From contig CAZYBZ010000003.1 of assembly GCA_964646075.1 (NCBI GenBank), positions 1-33,637 of the forward strand: 33,637 nt of DNA, in the 5' to 3' direction. Positions 7,615 through 14,466 of the stretch are shown one piece after another; the first letter of the stretch is position 1; every line of letters starts with the position of its first letter. The stretch is from JAYENY01 sp964646075 (GTDB taxonomy: Bacteria; Patescibacteriota; Minisyncoccia; Minisyncoccales; PEYH01). A program made the translations under genes and the position numbers. Below the pieces are notes generated by a model, which searched no databases, was not told the origin of the DNA, and saw nothing but the letters and a program-made list of their open reading frames with translations.

Positions 7615-8358
7615 ATGATTCAATTTGATATTATTACAATATTTCCGGAAATTTTTGATTCTTATTTTAAGGAGAGTATAATTAAGCGGGCTCAAAAAAG
7701 GAGATTAATCAAAATTAAGATTCATAATTTAAGAAATTTTACTAATGATCCCCACAAAACAGTTGACGATAAGCCTTATGGAGGCGGCCCAGGGATGATT
7801 TTAAAAGTTGATGTGATTTTTAAAGCGGTTAAAAGTATTGTTGAAAGAAATAGAAGAATTCCAAAAAGAAAAAAAAAGATTATTTTATTATCAGCAAAAG
7901 GTAAAAAATTTGACCAAAAAATAGCGAAACGTTTATCAAGGTTAAGGCAGATAATTTTTATTTGTGGTCGATACGAGGGAGTTGACGAGAGGGTCGCAAA
8001 ATATATTGCTGACGAAGAAGTTTCAATAGGGGACTATATTTTAACTGGAGGAGAGATTCCAGCAATGGTTATTGTTGATACTGTCTCCCGCTTGGTTCCG
8101 GGGGTGATAAAAGAAGAATCCCTTAGAGAAGAGTCCTTTGGCTTTTTGGATAATAAATTCAAAATTCAAGAGGAGTATCCTCAATATACTCGACCAGAAA
8201 TTTTTAGCCCAGGAGAAAGGCTGAAAGGCCAGGTAAAATATTTGGCGAAATTCTATAGGATAAAGTTTTGGCGTGTGCCTAAAGTTTTACTTTCTGGGCA
8301 TCATAAAAGAATTAAGAACTGGCAAGAAGAACACGCTAAAAGCATTGAAATTAAGTAA
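7615..8358 (+). CDS. trmD: tRNA (guanine37-N1)-methyltransferase
   Basis: 247 residues from the ATG at 7615 (MIQFDIITIFPE), the usual TrmD opening; an in-frame ATG at 7609 would add two residues. SPOUT-class knot motifs are clear: PYGGGPGMILKVDV, ICGRYEGVDERV and SIGDYILTGGE with PAMV after it. A C-terminal helical domain follows. The enzyme methylates G37 of tRNAs with S-adenosylmethionine, preventing +1 frameshifting. The hairpin immediately upstream means that translation is either leaderless from a promoter I cannot identify or coupled to read-through. Confidence 0.95.
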   Translation: MIQFDIITIFPEIFDSYFKESIIKRAQKRRLIKIKIHNLRNFTNDPHKTVDDKPYGGGPGMILKVDVIFKAVKSIVERNRRIPKRKKKIILLSAKGKKFDQKIAKRLSRLRQIIFICGRYEGVDERVAKYIADEEVSIGDYILTGGEIPAMVIVDTVSRLVPGVIKEESLREESFGFLDNKFKIQEEYPQYTRPEIFSPGERLKGQVKYLAKFYRIKFWRVPKVLLSGHHKRIKNWQEEHAKSIEIK

Positions 8359-8378
8359 AGTTCGTGATAGGGTTTAAT

Positions 8379-8420
8379 TGATCAGTGATCAATAATCAAT
8401 GATCAGTGGTCAATAATTAT
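8379..8420. repeat. TGATCA-rich intergenic repeat
   Basis: A stretch built from TGATCAGTGATCA-type units repeated twice with AATAATCA linkers. Each TGATCA is self-complementary. Similar TGAT/ATCA-rich strings recur in other gaps of the window (near 8590, 12030, 12614, 28142 and 29335). Confidence 0.55.
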
Positions 8421-8423
8421 TTT

Positions 8424-8507
8424 GGGTAGGTGGCGGAGTGGCCTAACGCACGAGACTGTAAATCTCGCGGTCTATGACCTTCGGGGGTTCAAATCCCTCC
8501 CTGCCCA
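8424..8507 (+). tRNA. tRNA-Tyr (GTA)
   Basis: 84 bases with the long variable arm expected of bacterial tRNA-Tyr. Acceptor GGGTAGG pairs with CCTGCCC (one G-T). The anticodon stem GAGA/TCTC holds loop CTGTAAA with anticodon GTA at 8458-8460. T-arm GGGGGTTCAAATCCCTC is present. No CCA is encoded. Confidence 0.95.
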
Positions 8508-8511
8508 AATT

Positions 8512-8584
8512 GCCAGGATAGCTCAGTCGGCAGAGCATTCCCATGGTAAGGGAAAGGTCGCGAGTTCAATTCTCGCTCCTGGCT
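8512..8584 (+). tRNA. tRNA-Thr (GGT)
   Basis: 73 bases. Acceptor GCCAGGA pairs with TCCTGGC. Anticodon stem TTCCC/GGGAA holds loop ATGGTAA with GGT at 8545-8547. T-loop TTCAATT is present. No CCA is encoded. It lies 4 bases after tRNA-Tyr, a common tRNA pair upstream of translation genes. Confidence 0.95.
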
Positions 8585-8623
8585 TCGCAATGACTGATTA
8601 ACAATAATTGATAATTAATAAAT

Positions 8624-8794
8624 ATGCCAAAAAAAAGAAAAGCATTTGTAAAATTAAGATGTGAGGAGTGCAAGAGTATTAATTACCACGTTCACAAATC
8701 CCACGCAGCGACAGTAGCTGGGACAAAATTAGAATTGAAAAAATTCTGCAAAAAATGCAGAAAACATGTTTTGCACAAAGAGATGAAAAGATAA
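8624..8794 (+). CDS. rpmG: 50S ribosomal protein L33
   Basis: A 56-codon gene opening MPKKRKAFVKLRCEECKS and ending KHVLHKEMKR. Two CxxC pairs (C13/C16 and C42/C45) form the zinc ribbon of the Cys-containing L33 type. The size is normal for L33 (50-56). It sits between tRNA-Thr and tRNA-Trp, the usual place of rpmG ahead of secE-nusG, although secE and nusG do not follow here. No Shine-Dalgarno site. Confidence 0.93.
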   Translation: MPKKRKAFVKLRCEECKSINYHVHKSHAATVAGTKLELKKFCKKCRKHVLHKEMKR

Positions 8795-8829
8795 GAATAC
8801 TGCTTTACTTCCACTTATAATTATTTTAA

Positions 8830-8903
8830 GGGGGCGTAGCTCCAATTGGTAGAGCGGTGGTCTCCAAAACCACAGGTTGCAGGTTCGAGCCCTGCCGCCC
8901 CTG
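8830..8903 (+). tRNA. tRNA-Trp (CCA)
   Basis: 74 bases. Acceptor GGGGGCG pairs with CGCCCCT (one G-T at the end). Anticodon stem GTGGT/ACCAC holds loop CTCCAAA with anticodon CCA at 8864-8866. T-arm GCAGGTTCGAGCCCTGC is perfect. No 3' CCA is encoded. Confidence 0.95.
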
Positions 8904-8958
8904 CTGGATAACCATTTTTTAGGGAATTTATTCATTTCGGATATAACGGGCAAGGTGG

Positions 8959-8964
8959 TATAAT
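8959..8964 (+). promoter_or_regulatory. Consensus -10 (TATAAT) ahead of the PH-domain gene
   Basis: A perfect TATAAT. The best -35 at an 18-base spacing is a poor TTTCGG. It would start a message near 8971 with a leader of about 42 bases for the gene at 9013. Confidence 0.4.
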
Positions 8965-9012
8965 TTCAAAAAGGTCGAACAGATAGATAATTAATGAATT
9001 GAATTAATACTT

Positions 9013-9675
9013 ATGGTTAACCAACAATTGTCTGACTATGTCAGAGAACAGCTAGAACAAGGAAAGAACAAAGAAGAAATAAAAAAAGAGCTTTTAGGAG
9101 CTAGATGGAAAGAGACGGATATTAACCAGGTTCTCGGCATTTCTGTTTTTGGGCAAACACCCAGACCGCCTTCAACTCCTTCATTTGCTTCAACTGGCCA
9201 ACAGCAGCTTGACCCAAAAGCCGTGGGGCTGTTCTTTTTCCGTTGGGTTTTTGCGTTTATAGTCATTGCATTTTGGGCGGGATTCTCTCTTGTCATCAAG
9301 ATGTTTGACACTGTTACTATAGCAGGATTTTTGGGAATTGGACTACTGTTTCTCTTAGGAGCTTTAATATTTGCTTTTATTGTAGCAAAACTTCAATATC
9401 ATTTTTATCGCTACGAGCTTACTGAAGAAGGTTTTCGGAAGGAGCTGGGAGTTATCTTCAAAAAGTATGTAACTATTCCTTACGACCGAATCCAGAACGT
9501 AAACATCTCCCGTGGCATTTTAGATCGTATATTAGGACTGTCTGGTCTTAGTATTCAGACCGCAGGAACAGGTCTCGCTGAAGGAAAGTTACCAGGACTC
9601 TCTCGAGAAGCAGCCGAACAGCTTCGTAATGAGCTTATTCATCGTGCTCGCCAAACTAGAAGCCAGGGGCTCTAA
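9013..9675 (+). CDS. PH-domain (DUF304/bPH2-like) membrane protein with an N-terminal helical domain
   Basis: 220 residues. An N-terminal three-helix segment (about 5-42, SDYVREQLEQGKNKEEIKKE, then GARWKETDINQVL) is followed by a Pro/Ser/Gln linker. Two membrane helices lie at about 75-97 and 101-126. A bacterial PH-like domain (about 132-200) carries the family pattern YELTEEGFRKELGVIFKKYV, then IPYDRIQNVNISRGILDRILG. Such YdbS-type proteins sit in the inner membrane with unknown ligands. pcm starts 8 bases after the stop, so the two are probably co-transcribed. Confidence 0.8.
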   Translation: MVNQQLSDYVREQLEQGKNKEEIKKELLGARWKETDINQVLGISVFGQTPRPPSTPSFASTGQQQLDPKAVGLFFFRWVFAFIVIAFWAGFSLVIKMFDTVTIAGFLGIGLLFLLGALIFAFIVAKLQYHFYRYELTEEGFRKELGVIFKKYVTIPYDRIQNVNISRGILDRILGLSGLSIQTAGTGLAEGKLPGLSREAAEQLRNELIHRARQTRSQGL

Positions 9676-9682
9676 TTATTCA

Positions 9683-10297
9683 ATGTCATTAACAGATAAC
9701 TTAATCCAAAAAGGTTGGTTAAAAACACCAAGCATTGTTGAGGCTTTTAGGGAAATTGAAAGGGCTAATTTTATGCCCGATGATTCAAAAAGTTTAGCTG
9801 ATTTAAATAAAGCTTTGCCTATCGGTTGGGGACAAACGATCTCTCAACCACTAGTGGTTGCTTTTATGCTTGAGAAACTTCAACCTAAACTAGGGGAAAA
9901 GATTTTGGATATTGGCGCTGGTTCTGGTTGGACAAGTGCTCTTCTTGCCCAAATAGTCGGACTAGAGGGCAAGATAGTTGCCATAGAGATTATTCCCGAG
10001 CTTAAAGAGTTTGGTCAAATTAATGTAAGTAAATATAATTTTATCAAGAAGGGCGTGGTTGAGTTTATCTGTGCTGACGCTTCAAAGGGTTATTTAAAAG
10101 AGGCTCCTTATGATAAGATTTTATGCTCCGCAGAGGCAAAGAAATTACCTCTTGAATGGAAAGCGCAGCTTAAAATTGGTGGACAGATTGTTACTTCAAT
10201 CGGCAGTTCTATCTGCGTTTTTGTAAAAAAATCAAAAAAAGAATTTGAAAAAGAAGATTATCCAGGATTTGTTTTTGTTCCTTTAATAAATTCTTGA
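9683..10297 (+). CDS. pcm: Protein-L-isoaspartate O-methyltransferase
   Basis: 204 residues from the ATG at 9683 (MSLTDNLIQKGWLKTPSIVE). A longer frame from 9629 would overlap the upstream gene and add residues not found in the family. Signature parts are GWGQTISQPLVVAFMLEKL and the S-adenosylmethionine motif KILDIGAGSGW; the acidic residue of motif II follows in KIVAIEIIPEL. The enzyme methylates damaged isoaspartyl residues to start their repair. The length is standard. It lies between the PH-domain gene and mltG, 9 bases before the latter. Confidence 0.9.
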   Translation: MSLTDNLIQKGWLKTPSIVEAFREIERANFMPDDSKSLADLNKALPIGWGQTISQPLVVAFMLEKLQPKLGEKILDIGAGSGWTSALLAQIVGLEGKIVAIEIIPELKEFGQINVSKYNFIKKGVVEFICADASKGYLKEAPYDKILCSAEAKKLPLEWKAQLKIGGQIVTSIGSSICVFVKKSKKEFEKEDYPGFVFVPLINS

Positions 10298-10306
10298 ACT
10301 AACCTA

Positions 10307-11257
10307 ATGTTTAAAAAATTTTTAATATATTTTTTCGTTTTATTATTAATGGTTTTGGGTTTTTATCTTTGGCAGGGAATTTATTTACCAAAAGACAGAA
10401 GCTCCCAAGAAGATAAATTATTTATTATCAATAGAGGAGAAGGAGTGAGAGAAATTGCGAAAAATCTAGAGAGTCAAGGTTTTATTAGGTCAAGGCGATT
10501 TTTTGAATTATATGTTTTTTTAAACGATAAAGCTTTGCGCCTTCAGTCCGGGGAGTATAAGTTAAATCCATATTTAGATATCTCTCAGATAGCTGAAAAG
10601 CTTTTTTTAGGGCTAGTTATTCCTTCAGACATAAGAGTAACTATTCCTGAAGGCTTTAGCTTGAGGCAAATAGATGCTCGCTTGGCTTATCTCAACTTGA
10701 TTGAAGAAGGGGAATTACTGGAACGATCGTATTTAAAGGGATATCTGTTTCCTGATACTTATATGTTTGATAAGAGGGCTGGTTTGGATCAAATTGTTGA
10801 CACAATGAAGGCGAATTTTGACCGAAAACTTACTCAAGAATTAAGAGAGAGAATAAAGACTCAAGAGAGAACGATTGAAGATGTTATCATTATGGCGAGC
10901 TTGATAGAGGAGGAGGTTGCAGAAGATTATGACCGTCGGATTGTTTCGGGGATTTTTTGGCGACGACTAGACAATAATCATCTTTTACAATCTTGCGCTA
11001 CCATTGCTTATATTCTGGGTGTTAATAGGCGTCGATACTCTTTTGAAGATACGAGGGTAGAGTCTCCATATAATACTTATTTAAATCTTGGCTTACCACC
11101 ATCACCCATTTCTAATCCCGGGCTTTCGGCCATTAAAGCCGCTATTAATCCAAAGACAACTAATTATAATTTTTTTCTTTCAGACGCAGAAGGAAGGACG
11201 GTTTTTAGCAGAACTTTTCAAGAGCATAGAATTGCTAAACAAAGATACTTAGAATAA
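10307..11257 (+). CDS. mltG: Endolytic peptidoglycan transglycosylase MltG (YceG-like)
   Basis: 316 residues: one membrane helix at about 6-24, a LysM-like region (about 38-108), then the YceG catalytic domain. The catalytic Glu is E201 in IIMASLIEEEVAEDYDRRIV, matching E218 of E. coli MltG in ASIVEKE. The conserved tail YNTYLNLGLPPSPISNPG is intact. MltG cuts nascent glycan strands and sets their length, working with elongation enzymes. The gene is in line with pcm and the DJ-1-like gene. Confidence 0.93.
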   Translation: MFKKFLIYFFVLLLMVLGFYLWQGIYLPKDRSSQEDKLFIINRGEGVREIAKNLESQGFIRSRRFFELYVFLNDKALRLQSGEYKLNPYLDISQIAEKLFLGLVIPSDIRVTIPEGFSLRQIDARLAYLNLIEEGELLERSYLKGYLFPDTYMFDKRAGLDQIVDTMKANFDRKLTQELRERIKTQERTIEDVIIMASLIEEEVAEDYDRRIVSGIFWRRLDNNHLLQSCATIAYILGVNRRRYSFEDTRVESPYNTYLNLGLPPSPISNPGLSAIKAAINPKTTNYNFFLSDAEGRTVFSRTFQEHRIAKQRYLE

Positions 11258-11275
11258 TTTTTAATTAGACAGGTT

Positions 11276-11800
11276 ATGCTTAAAATAGCAATGATAATTG
11301 CTTTTCGAAACTTTCGGGATGAAGAATATTTTATCCCAAAAGAGATTTTTTTGTCTGCTGGTTTTGGGGTGATTACCCTAAGTTCGGAAAAGGGGACTGC
11401 TATTGGCGGAAGCGGAGGAGAGGCAGAAGTGACTTTGTCTTTTAACGATTTCAACGCTTTGCAGTTTAGTGCTGTAGTTTTTGTTGGTGGACCTGGTGCC
11501 TATAAATACATTGATGACCATAGTATTTGGCAGATTATCCAAGAAACGGTAAACCAAGATAAAATTTTGGCCGCTATTTGCATCGCTCCGGCAATTTTAG
11601 CGAAAGCTGGTGCTCTTCGGGGTAAAAAAGCGACTGTTTGGTCAGAGTTAATGAATAAAAAAACTATTCGCATATTAGAAGAAAATGGAGCCAAATATCA
11701 AGAGGCGTCCGTAGTCCAAGATGGTAAAATTATTACTGCCAATGGCCCGGCCGCTGCCAAGAAGTTTGCCGAAACAATAGTTCATTTGTTACTTTTCTAA
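11276..11800 (+). CDS. DJ-1/PfpI family protein
   Basis: 174 residues of the class I glutamine-amidotransferase-like fold. The nucleophile elbow is AAICIAPAILAKAG with Cys102, and the N-terminal acidic partner lies in RDEEYFIPKEIF (E16/E17). The family includes deglycases/chaperones (YajL, DJ-1) and PfpI-type proteases; the AICIAP elbow resembles the YajL/DJ-1 side, but the exact activity cannot be fixed. The last ten codons have a degenerate second copy about 110 bases downstream. Confidence 0.85.
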   Translation: MLKIAMIIAFRNFRDEEYFIPKEIFLSAGFGVITLSSEKGTAIGGSGGEAEVTLSFNDFNALQFSAVVFVGGPGAYKYIDDHSIWQIIQETVNQDKILAAICIAPAILAKAGALRGKKATVWSELMNKKTIRILEENGAKYQEASVVQDGKIITANGPAAAKKFAETIVHLLLF

Positions 11801-11809
11801 CAACGAGCC

Positions 11810-11870
11810 CCCTGACAACACGCCCAGGTCGTGTATTTCTGTTTAGCAGCGCGGTCAGGGTGCATTGCTA
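11810..11870. other. GC-rich structured spacer
   Basis: A GC-rich island in an AT-rich gap. CCCTGAC (11810-11816) pairs with GTCAGGG (11854-11860); inside, ACACG (11818-11822) pairs with CGTGT (11830-11834); TAGCA (11845-11848 region) can pair with TGCTA (11866-11870). It has no T-tail and no recognised riboswitch core. It could be a small RNA, a REP-like element or debris of the decayed gene that follows. Confidence 0.4.
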
Positions 11871-11896
11871 AAAAATTTACTGAGATAATAGCTTAA
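11864..11896 (+). pseudogene. Degenerate copy of the DJ-1-like C-terminus
   Basis: The bases from 11864 translate as IAKKFTEIIA followed by a stop, matching the DJ-1-like protein's own ending AAKKFAETIV. Differences are mainly at third codon positions (GCC/GCT, AAG/AAA, GAA/GAG), which points to a diverged paralogue and not to chance. No upstream part of the paralogue is readable. Confidence 0.45.
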
Positions 11897-11944
11897 TTAT
11901 TCTTTATTTTTTTTTAGTTGGTAACGAAATTGGCGTGGAGTTTA

Positions 11945-11972
11945 TTGACAATATTTTTAATTGGTATATACT
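11945..11972 (+). promoter_or_regulatory. Strong promoter of rplJ-rplL
   Basis: A perfect TTGACA (11945-11950), 16-base spacer and TATACT (11967-11972). The start would be near 11979, leaving a leader of about 117 bases before rplJ. Confidence 0.75.
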
Positions 11973-11978
11973 AAAAAT

Positions 11979-12095
11979 TACCGTAGATAATAGGCAGGTC
12001 AAGATAAGTCCTATTGAGGTAGATAATGATTAATAATGATTTATCATTGACTATTTTATGTCTGCGGTAAAATGCAGATTTTTTGATTAAAACTT
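11979..12095 (+). promoter_or_regulatory. rplJ (L10) leader with attenuator-like hairpin
   Basis: The leader has a stem AATAGG/CCTATT with a 15-base loop around 11989-12015, a TGAT/ATCA-rich stretch, and TCTGC/GCAGA (12061-12065 with 12074-12078) followed by six T (12079-12084), only 11 bases before the rplJ ATG. In many bacteria L10 or the L10-L12 complex binds the rplJ leader to hold back its own synthesis. The terminator-like stem suggests premature termination as the output here. I did not match a specific L10-leader consensus. Confidence 0.55.
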
Positions 12096-12626
12096 ATGGC
12101 TTTGTCAAGAGAGCAAAAAATAAAGGTTGTAGAAAAATTAAGAGAATCAATTGTTAAGCAAAAAGCGATGGTTTTTGTTAACTTTTCTAAACTAAAGGTT
12201 CAAGACACAGAGATCTTAAGAGAAAAACTTAGCAATATAGAGGCTAAATTTATTGTGGCTAAAAAAACTTTAGCTGAACTAGCCTTTACAGAGGAGAAGA
12301 TTGATTTTCCAAAAGAAGATATTAATAATGAACTAGGGATTGTCTTTGGCTTTGAAGACGAAATAGCCCCAGCAAAAGCGATTTATGATTTTTCTAAAAA
12401 GCAAGAAAATTTGCAAATTATCGGAGGATATATGAAAGGAAAAGATAAGTATGAATTTTTACCAGCCCAAGAAGTGATTGTTCTAGCTCAACTGCCATCT
12501 AAAAACGAACTTTTTGCCAGTCTTCTCAATACGCTTTTTGCGCCTATTGATAATTTTGTTTATGTTCAAAAAGCAAATATTAAAGGCCTAATTTGTGTTT
12601 TAGAAGCAATTAAAAATAATCAATAA
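12096..12626 (+). CDS. rplJ: 50S ribosomal protein L10
   Basis: 176 residues, normal length. It opens MALSREQKIKVVEKLRE with the conserved VNFSKLKVQDTEILREKL, and carries AKKTLAELAF in the rRNA-binding domain. The C-terminal helix region (about 130-175) is where L7/L12 dimers dock. The protein forms the base of the ribosomal stalk. It is followed 52 bases later by rplL, and the usual upstream rplK and rplA are not in this window. No Shine-Dalgarno site is seen. Confidence 0.95.
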   Translation: MALSREQKIKVVEKLRESIVKQKAMVFVNFSKLKVQDTEILREKLSNIEAKFIVAKKTLAELAFTEEKIDFPKEDINNELGIVFGFEDEIAPAKAIYDFSKKQENLQIIGGYMKGKDKYEFLPAQEVIVLAQLPSKNELFASLLNTLFAPIDNFVYVQKANIKGLICVLEAIKNNQ

Positions 12627-12660
12627 TCAATAATCATTAATCATTAATCATTAATTATCA
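12614..12660. repeat. ATTAATC tandem repeat between rplJ and rplL
   Basis: AATCATTAATC-type units repeat in tandem, overlapping the rplJ stop codon and filling most of the 52-base gap. It belongs to the same loose TGAT/ATCA-rich family seen in other gaps. Confidence 0.5.
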
Positions 12661-12678
12661 CTTGTTAGTGAAAAAAAT

Positions 12679-13221
12679 ATGGTAGAAGAAGAAAAAAAAG
12701 ATAAAGAAGTTTCTCAACAGGAAGAGCCAAAAAAAGAAGAAAAAAAAGAGGAAAAACCCGAGATTGAAAAGGAGGCTCAGCCTCAGGAACCAGAAAAAGA
12801 GCTTCAAATTAAAGAAGAAAAAAGTGTTGAGGTTCCTAAAAAGTTTCAAAAAATCGTAGAAGAGATAGAGGAAATGAAAGTGATTGACTTAGCTGAATTA
12901 GTGAAAATTTTAGAAAAGAAATTCGGGGTGAGCGCCGCTGCGCCAGTAGCTGTTATTGCAGCTCCAGTGGCTGGGGCTGCCGAAGCAGGAGTAGAGGAGA
13001 AAGCAGAATATAATGTTATTCTTAATAAAGTAGGCGATAAAAAAATTGAAGTTATTAAGGCGGTCCGTGATGCTACGGCCAAAGGTCTAAAAGAAGCTAA
13101 AGACATGGTAGATGCAGCCGCTAATGAATCTCAGGTGGTGAGAGAAAATGTTAAAAAAGAAGAAGCAGAAGAGCTTAAAAAGAAATTTGAGGCGGCTGGA
13201 GCAACGATTGAATTAAAGTAA
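12679..13221 (+). CDS. rplL: 50S ribosomal protein L7/L12 with an N-terminal charged extension
   Basis: 180 residues against a usual 120-130. The normal protein starts at about residue 52 (VPKKFQKIVEEIEEMKVIDL), with the Ala/Pro hinge (AAAPVAVIAAPVAGAAEAG) and the C-terminal factor-binding domain (EYNVILNKVGDKKIEVIKAV). The first 50 or so residues are Glu/Lys/Gln/Pro-rich. The only Met between residue 1 and the domain core is M66, which lies inside the dimerisation helices, so the extension is very likely translated. L7/L12 recruits translation GTPases. Confidence 0.95.
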   Translation: MVEEEKKDKEVSQQEEPKKEEKKEEKPEIEKEAQPQEPEKELQIKEEKSVEVPKKFQKIVEEIEEMKVIDLAELVKILEKKFGVSAAAPVAVIAAPVAGAAEAGVEEKAEYNVILNKVGDKKIEVIKAVRDATAKGLKEAKDMVDAAANESQVVRENVKKEEAEELKKKFEAAGATIELK

Positions 13222-13239
13222 AAAAAGTTTTTAAGATTA

Positions 13240-13268
13240 AAAAGAACGTCATTCGTTGGCGTTCTTTT
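13240..13268. terminator. Bidirectional terminator between rplL and the PPM-like gene
   Basis: AAAAGAACG (13240-13248) pairs with CGTTCTTTT (13260-13268) around an 11-base loop. T-rich tails follow on both strands, so it can serve the convergent rplL (plus) and the gene ending at 13311 (minus). Confidence 0.7.
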
Positions 13269-13310
13269 GTTTTCATTCCTTGATTTTAATTTCTCTAAAG
13301 AGAAAAAGGT

Positions 13311-14099
13311 TTATCTGAAAATAAAATAAGAAAGAATAATGATTAAGGCCAAAGCAATGATTAGGCGAGTTTCTTTTTTCATTTTTCTAAAAGAAAGCTT
13401 GATTTTTAAAAAAGGATATTTTCTACGACTATTTTGATTCATGAAAATTAAGAAAAGAATACCAGAATTGTTTTTTGCTTCTTCTTTTTTTTCTTTTAGA
13501 ATTCCACTAAGAATTTTAGAGGTTAAAACCGGTTGTTTTCTAATTTTTTCAGATAGATCGTTATGGAAAAAATCAAATATATTTTGGGTTAAAACGATAA
13601 CTTTGTCTCTCCCTATTAATTGTCCAGAAGCGATATTAGAAAAAAAATGAAAGGATCTATTATCAGAGGATTGTTGAGATTCAAGGTTTTCTCCGATATC
13701 ATGATAGTCGCTACCTCTCAAAAGAAGGATCTGAGTGTTTCCAGTTTTTGAAAAATGAATTACAAAGTCTTTGATAGCAATAACTATAAAATTCAAGTTA
13801 CCTAGCCATCTGACATTTCCTTTGTTAGATAATTCTTCTAAAAAACGATTTCCTTTTTTTAAGGCCTTTCTTAAGGCCTGTTCTGTACTGCTGTTTGCTT
13901 GAGAAAAAAATTCTTTTTTAATAATATTGCTTAAGTTATTAATAATCTTAGAATCACTAGACAAAGAATTAAAAAATTCTGCTACGATGCATAGATCGCC
14001 TATCTTTTTTTGATTACTGGCTTCTTCTTGAAAATAAAAACTTTTTATCACAGAGTCCTTGTCTGATTTTGGATTAATATGATAATCAAATATCTGCAT
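13311..14099 (-). CDS. Tail-anchored PPM (PP2C)-fold pseudophosphatase
   Basis: 262 residues. The order of strands follows the PPM fold: KIGDLCIVAEFFN at about 32-44 is where active enzymes have (V/A)xDGxGG, GNLNFIVIAIKDFVIHFSKT, GNTQILLLRG (where enzymes have GDSR) and SGQLIGRDKVIVLTQNIFDF. The catalytic Asp-Gly-x-Gly-Gly and the GD-S-R Asp are missing, so phosphatase activity is unlikely. A single C-terminal membrane helix (about 243-261) anchors it, with nearly all of the protein cytosolic. Its promoter geometry predicts a leaderless mRNA. The role is unknown; the fold assignment is by pattern and moderately sure. Confidence 0.55.
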   Translation of the reverse strand: MQIFDYHINPKSDKDSVIKSFYFQEEASNQKKIGDLCIVAEFFNSLSSDSKIINNLSNIIKKEFFSQANSSTEQALRKALKKGNRFLEELSNKGNVRWLGNLNFIVIAIKDFVIHFSKTGNTQILLLRGSDYHDIGENLESQQSSDNRSFHFFSNIASGQLIGRDKVIVLTQNIFDFFHNDLSEKIRKQPVLTSKILSGILKEKKEEAKNNSGILFLIFMNQNSRRKYPFLKIKLSFRKMKKETRLIIALALIIILSYFIFR

Positions 14100-14106
14100 A
14101 ATATCT

Positions 14107-14135
14107 ATTTTACATCTTTACCAATTAGATTGAAA
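14107..14135 (-). promoter_or_regulatory. Promoter giving a predicted leaderless mRNA for the PPM-like gene
   Basis: On the minus strand TTTCAA (14135-14130), 17 bases, then TAAAAT (14112-14107) preceded by TG. Only 7 bases separate the -10 from the ATG at 14099, so transcription should begin at or next to the A of ATG. Confidence 0.6.
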
Positions 14136-14152
14136 GAGCTAAGATAAATTAA

Positions 14153-14224
14153 GGGCGCATGGCTCAGGGGTAGAGCGCTGTCCTCACACGACAGAGGTCG
14201 ATGGTTCAAATCCATCTGCGCCCA
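14153..14224 (+). tRNA. tRNA-Val (CAC)
   Basis: 72 bases. Acceptor GGGCGCA pairs with TGCGCCC. Anticodon stem CTGTC/GACAG holds loop CTCACAC with CAC at 14185-14187. T-arm GATGGTTCAAATCCATC is perfect. No CCA is encoded. The following 278 bases (14225-14502) hold no gene that I can see, only AT-rich sequence and the promoter at its end. Confidence 0.95.
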
Positions 14225-14466
14225 CTAAGCCTTGACTTTTTGATTTTTTGGTAGCTATTTCGTGGGTGATAATTTTTTTTATTCAGGAATTTTTGATAAA
14301 ATAGATACGAGTGGATATGGATTAAATTTGGTAAGATAATAGAGAGAGCTTGAGTAGGTTTAATATTTGTATTTTTGAAAAAATTTTGAAAATAAGGGAT
14401 AATAAATAATGAAAAAATTAATTCTTTAAAAACAGTTTAAAATATTAAAAAGGTAATAATTTTTAA

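Noticed and set aside
8729..8953. A 74-codon minus-strand frame over tRNA-Trp
   Set aside because: Its text is the antisense of rpmG and tRNA-Trp; a common false gene.
9629..9682. A longer start for pcm inside the PH-domain gene
   Set aside because: It overlaps the upstream gene by 47 bases, and the family start is at ATG 9683.
12846..13106. An 86-codon minus-strand frame within rplL
   Set aside because: Its Ala/Thr/Ser-rich text is the antisense of the L7/L12 hinge and domain; rplL itself is certain.
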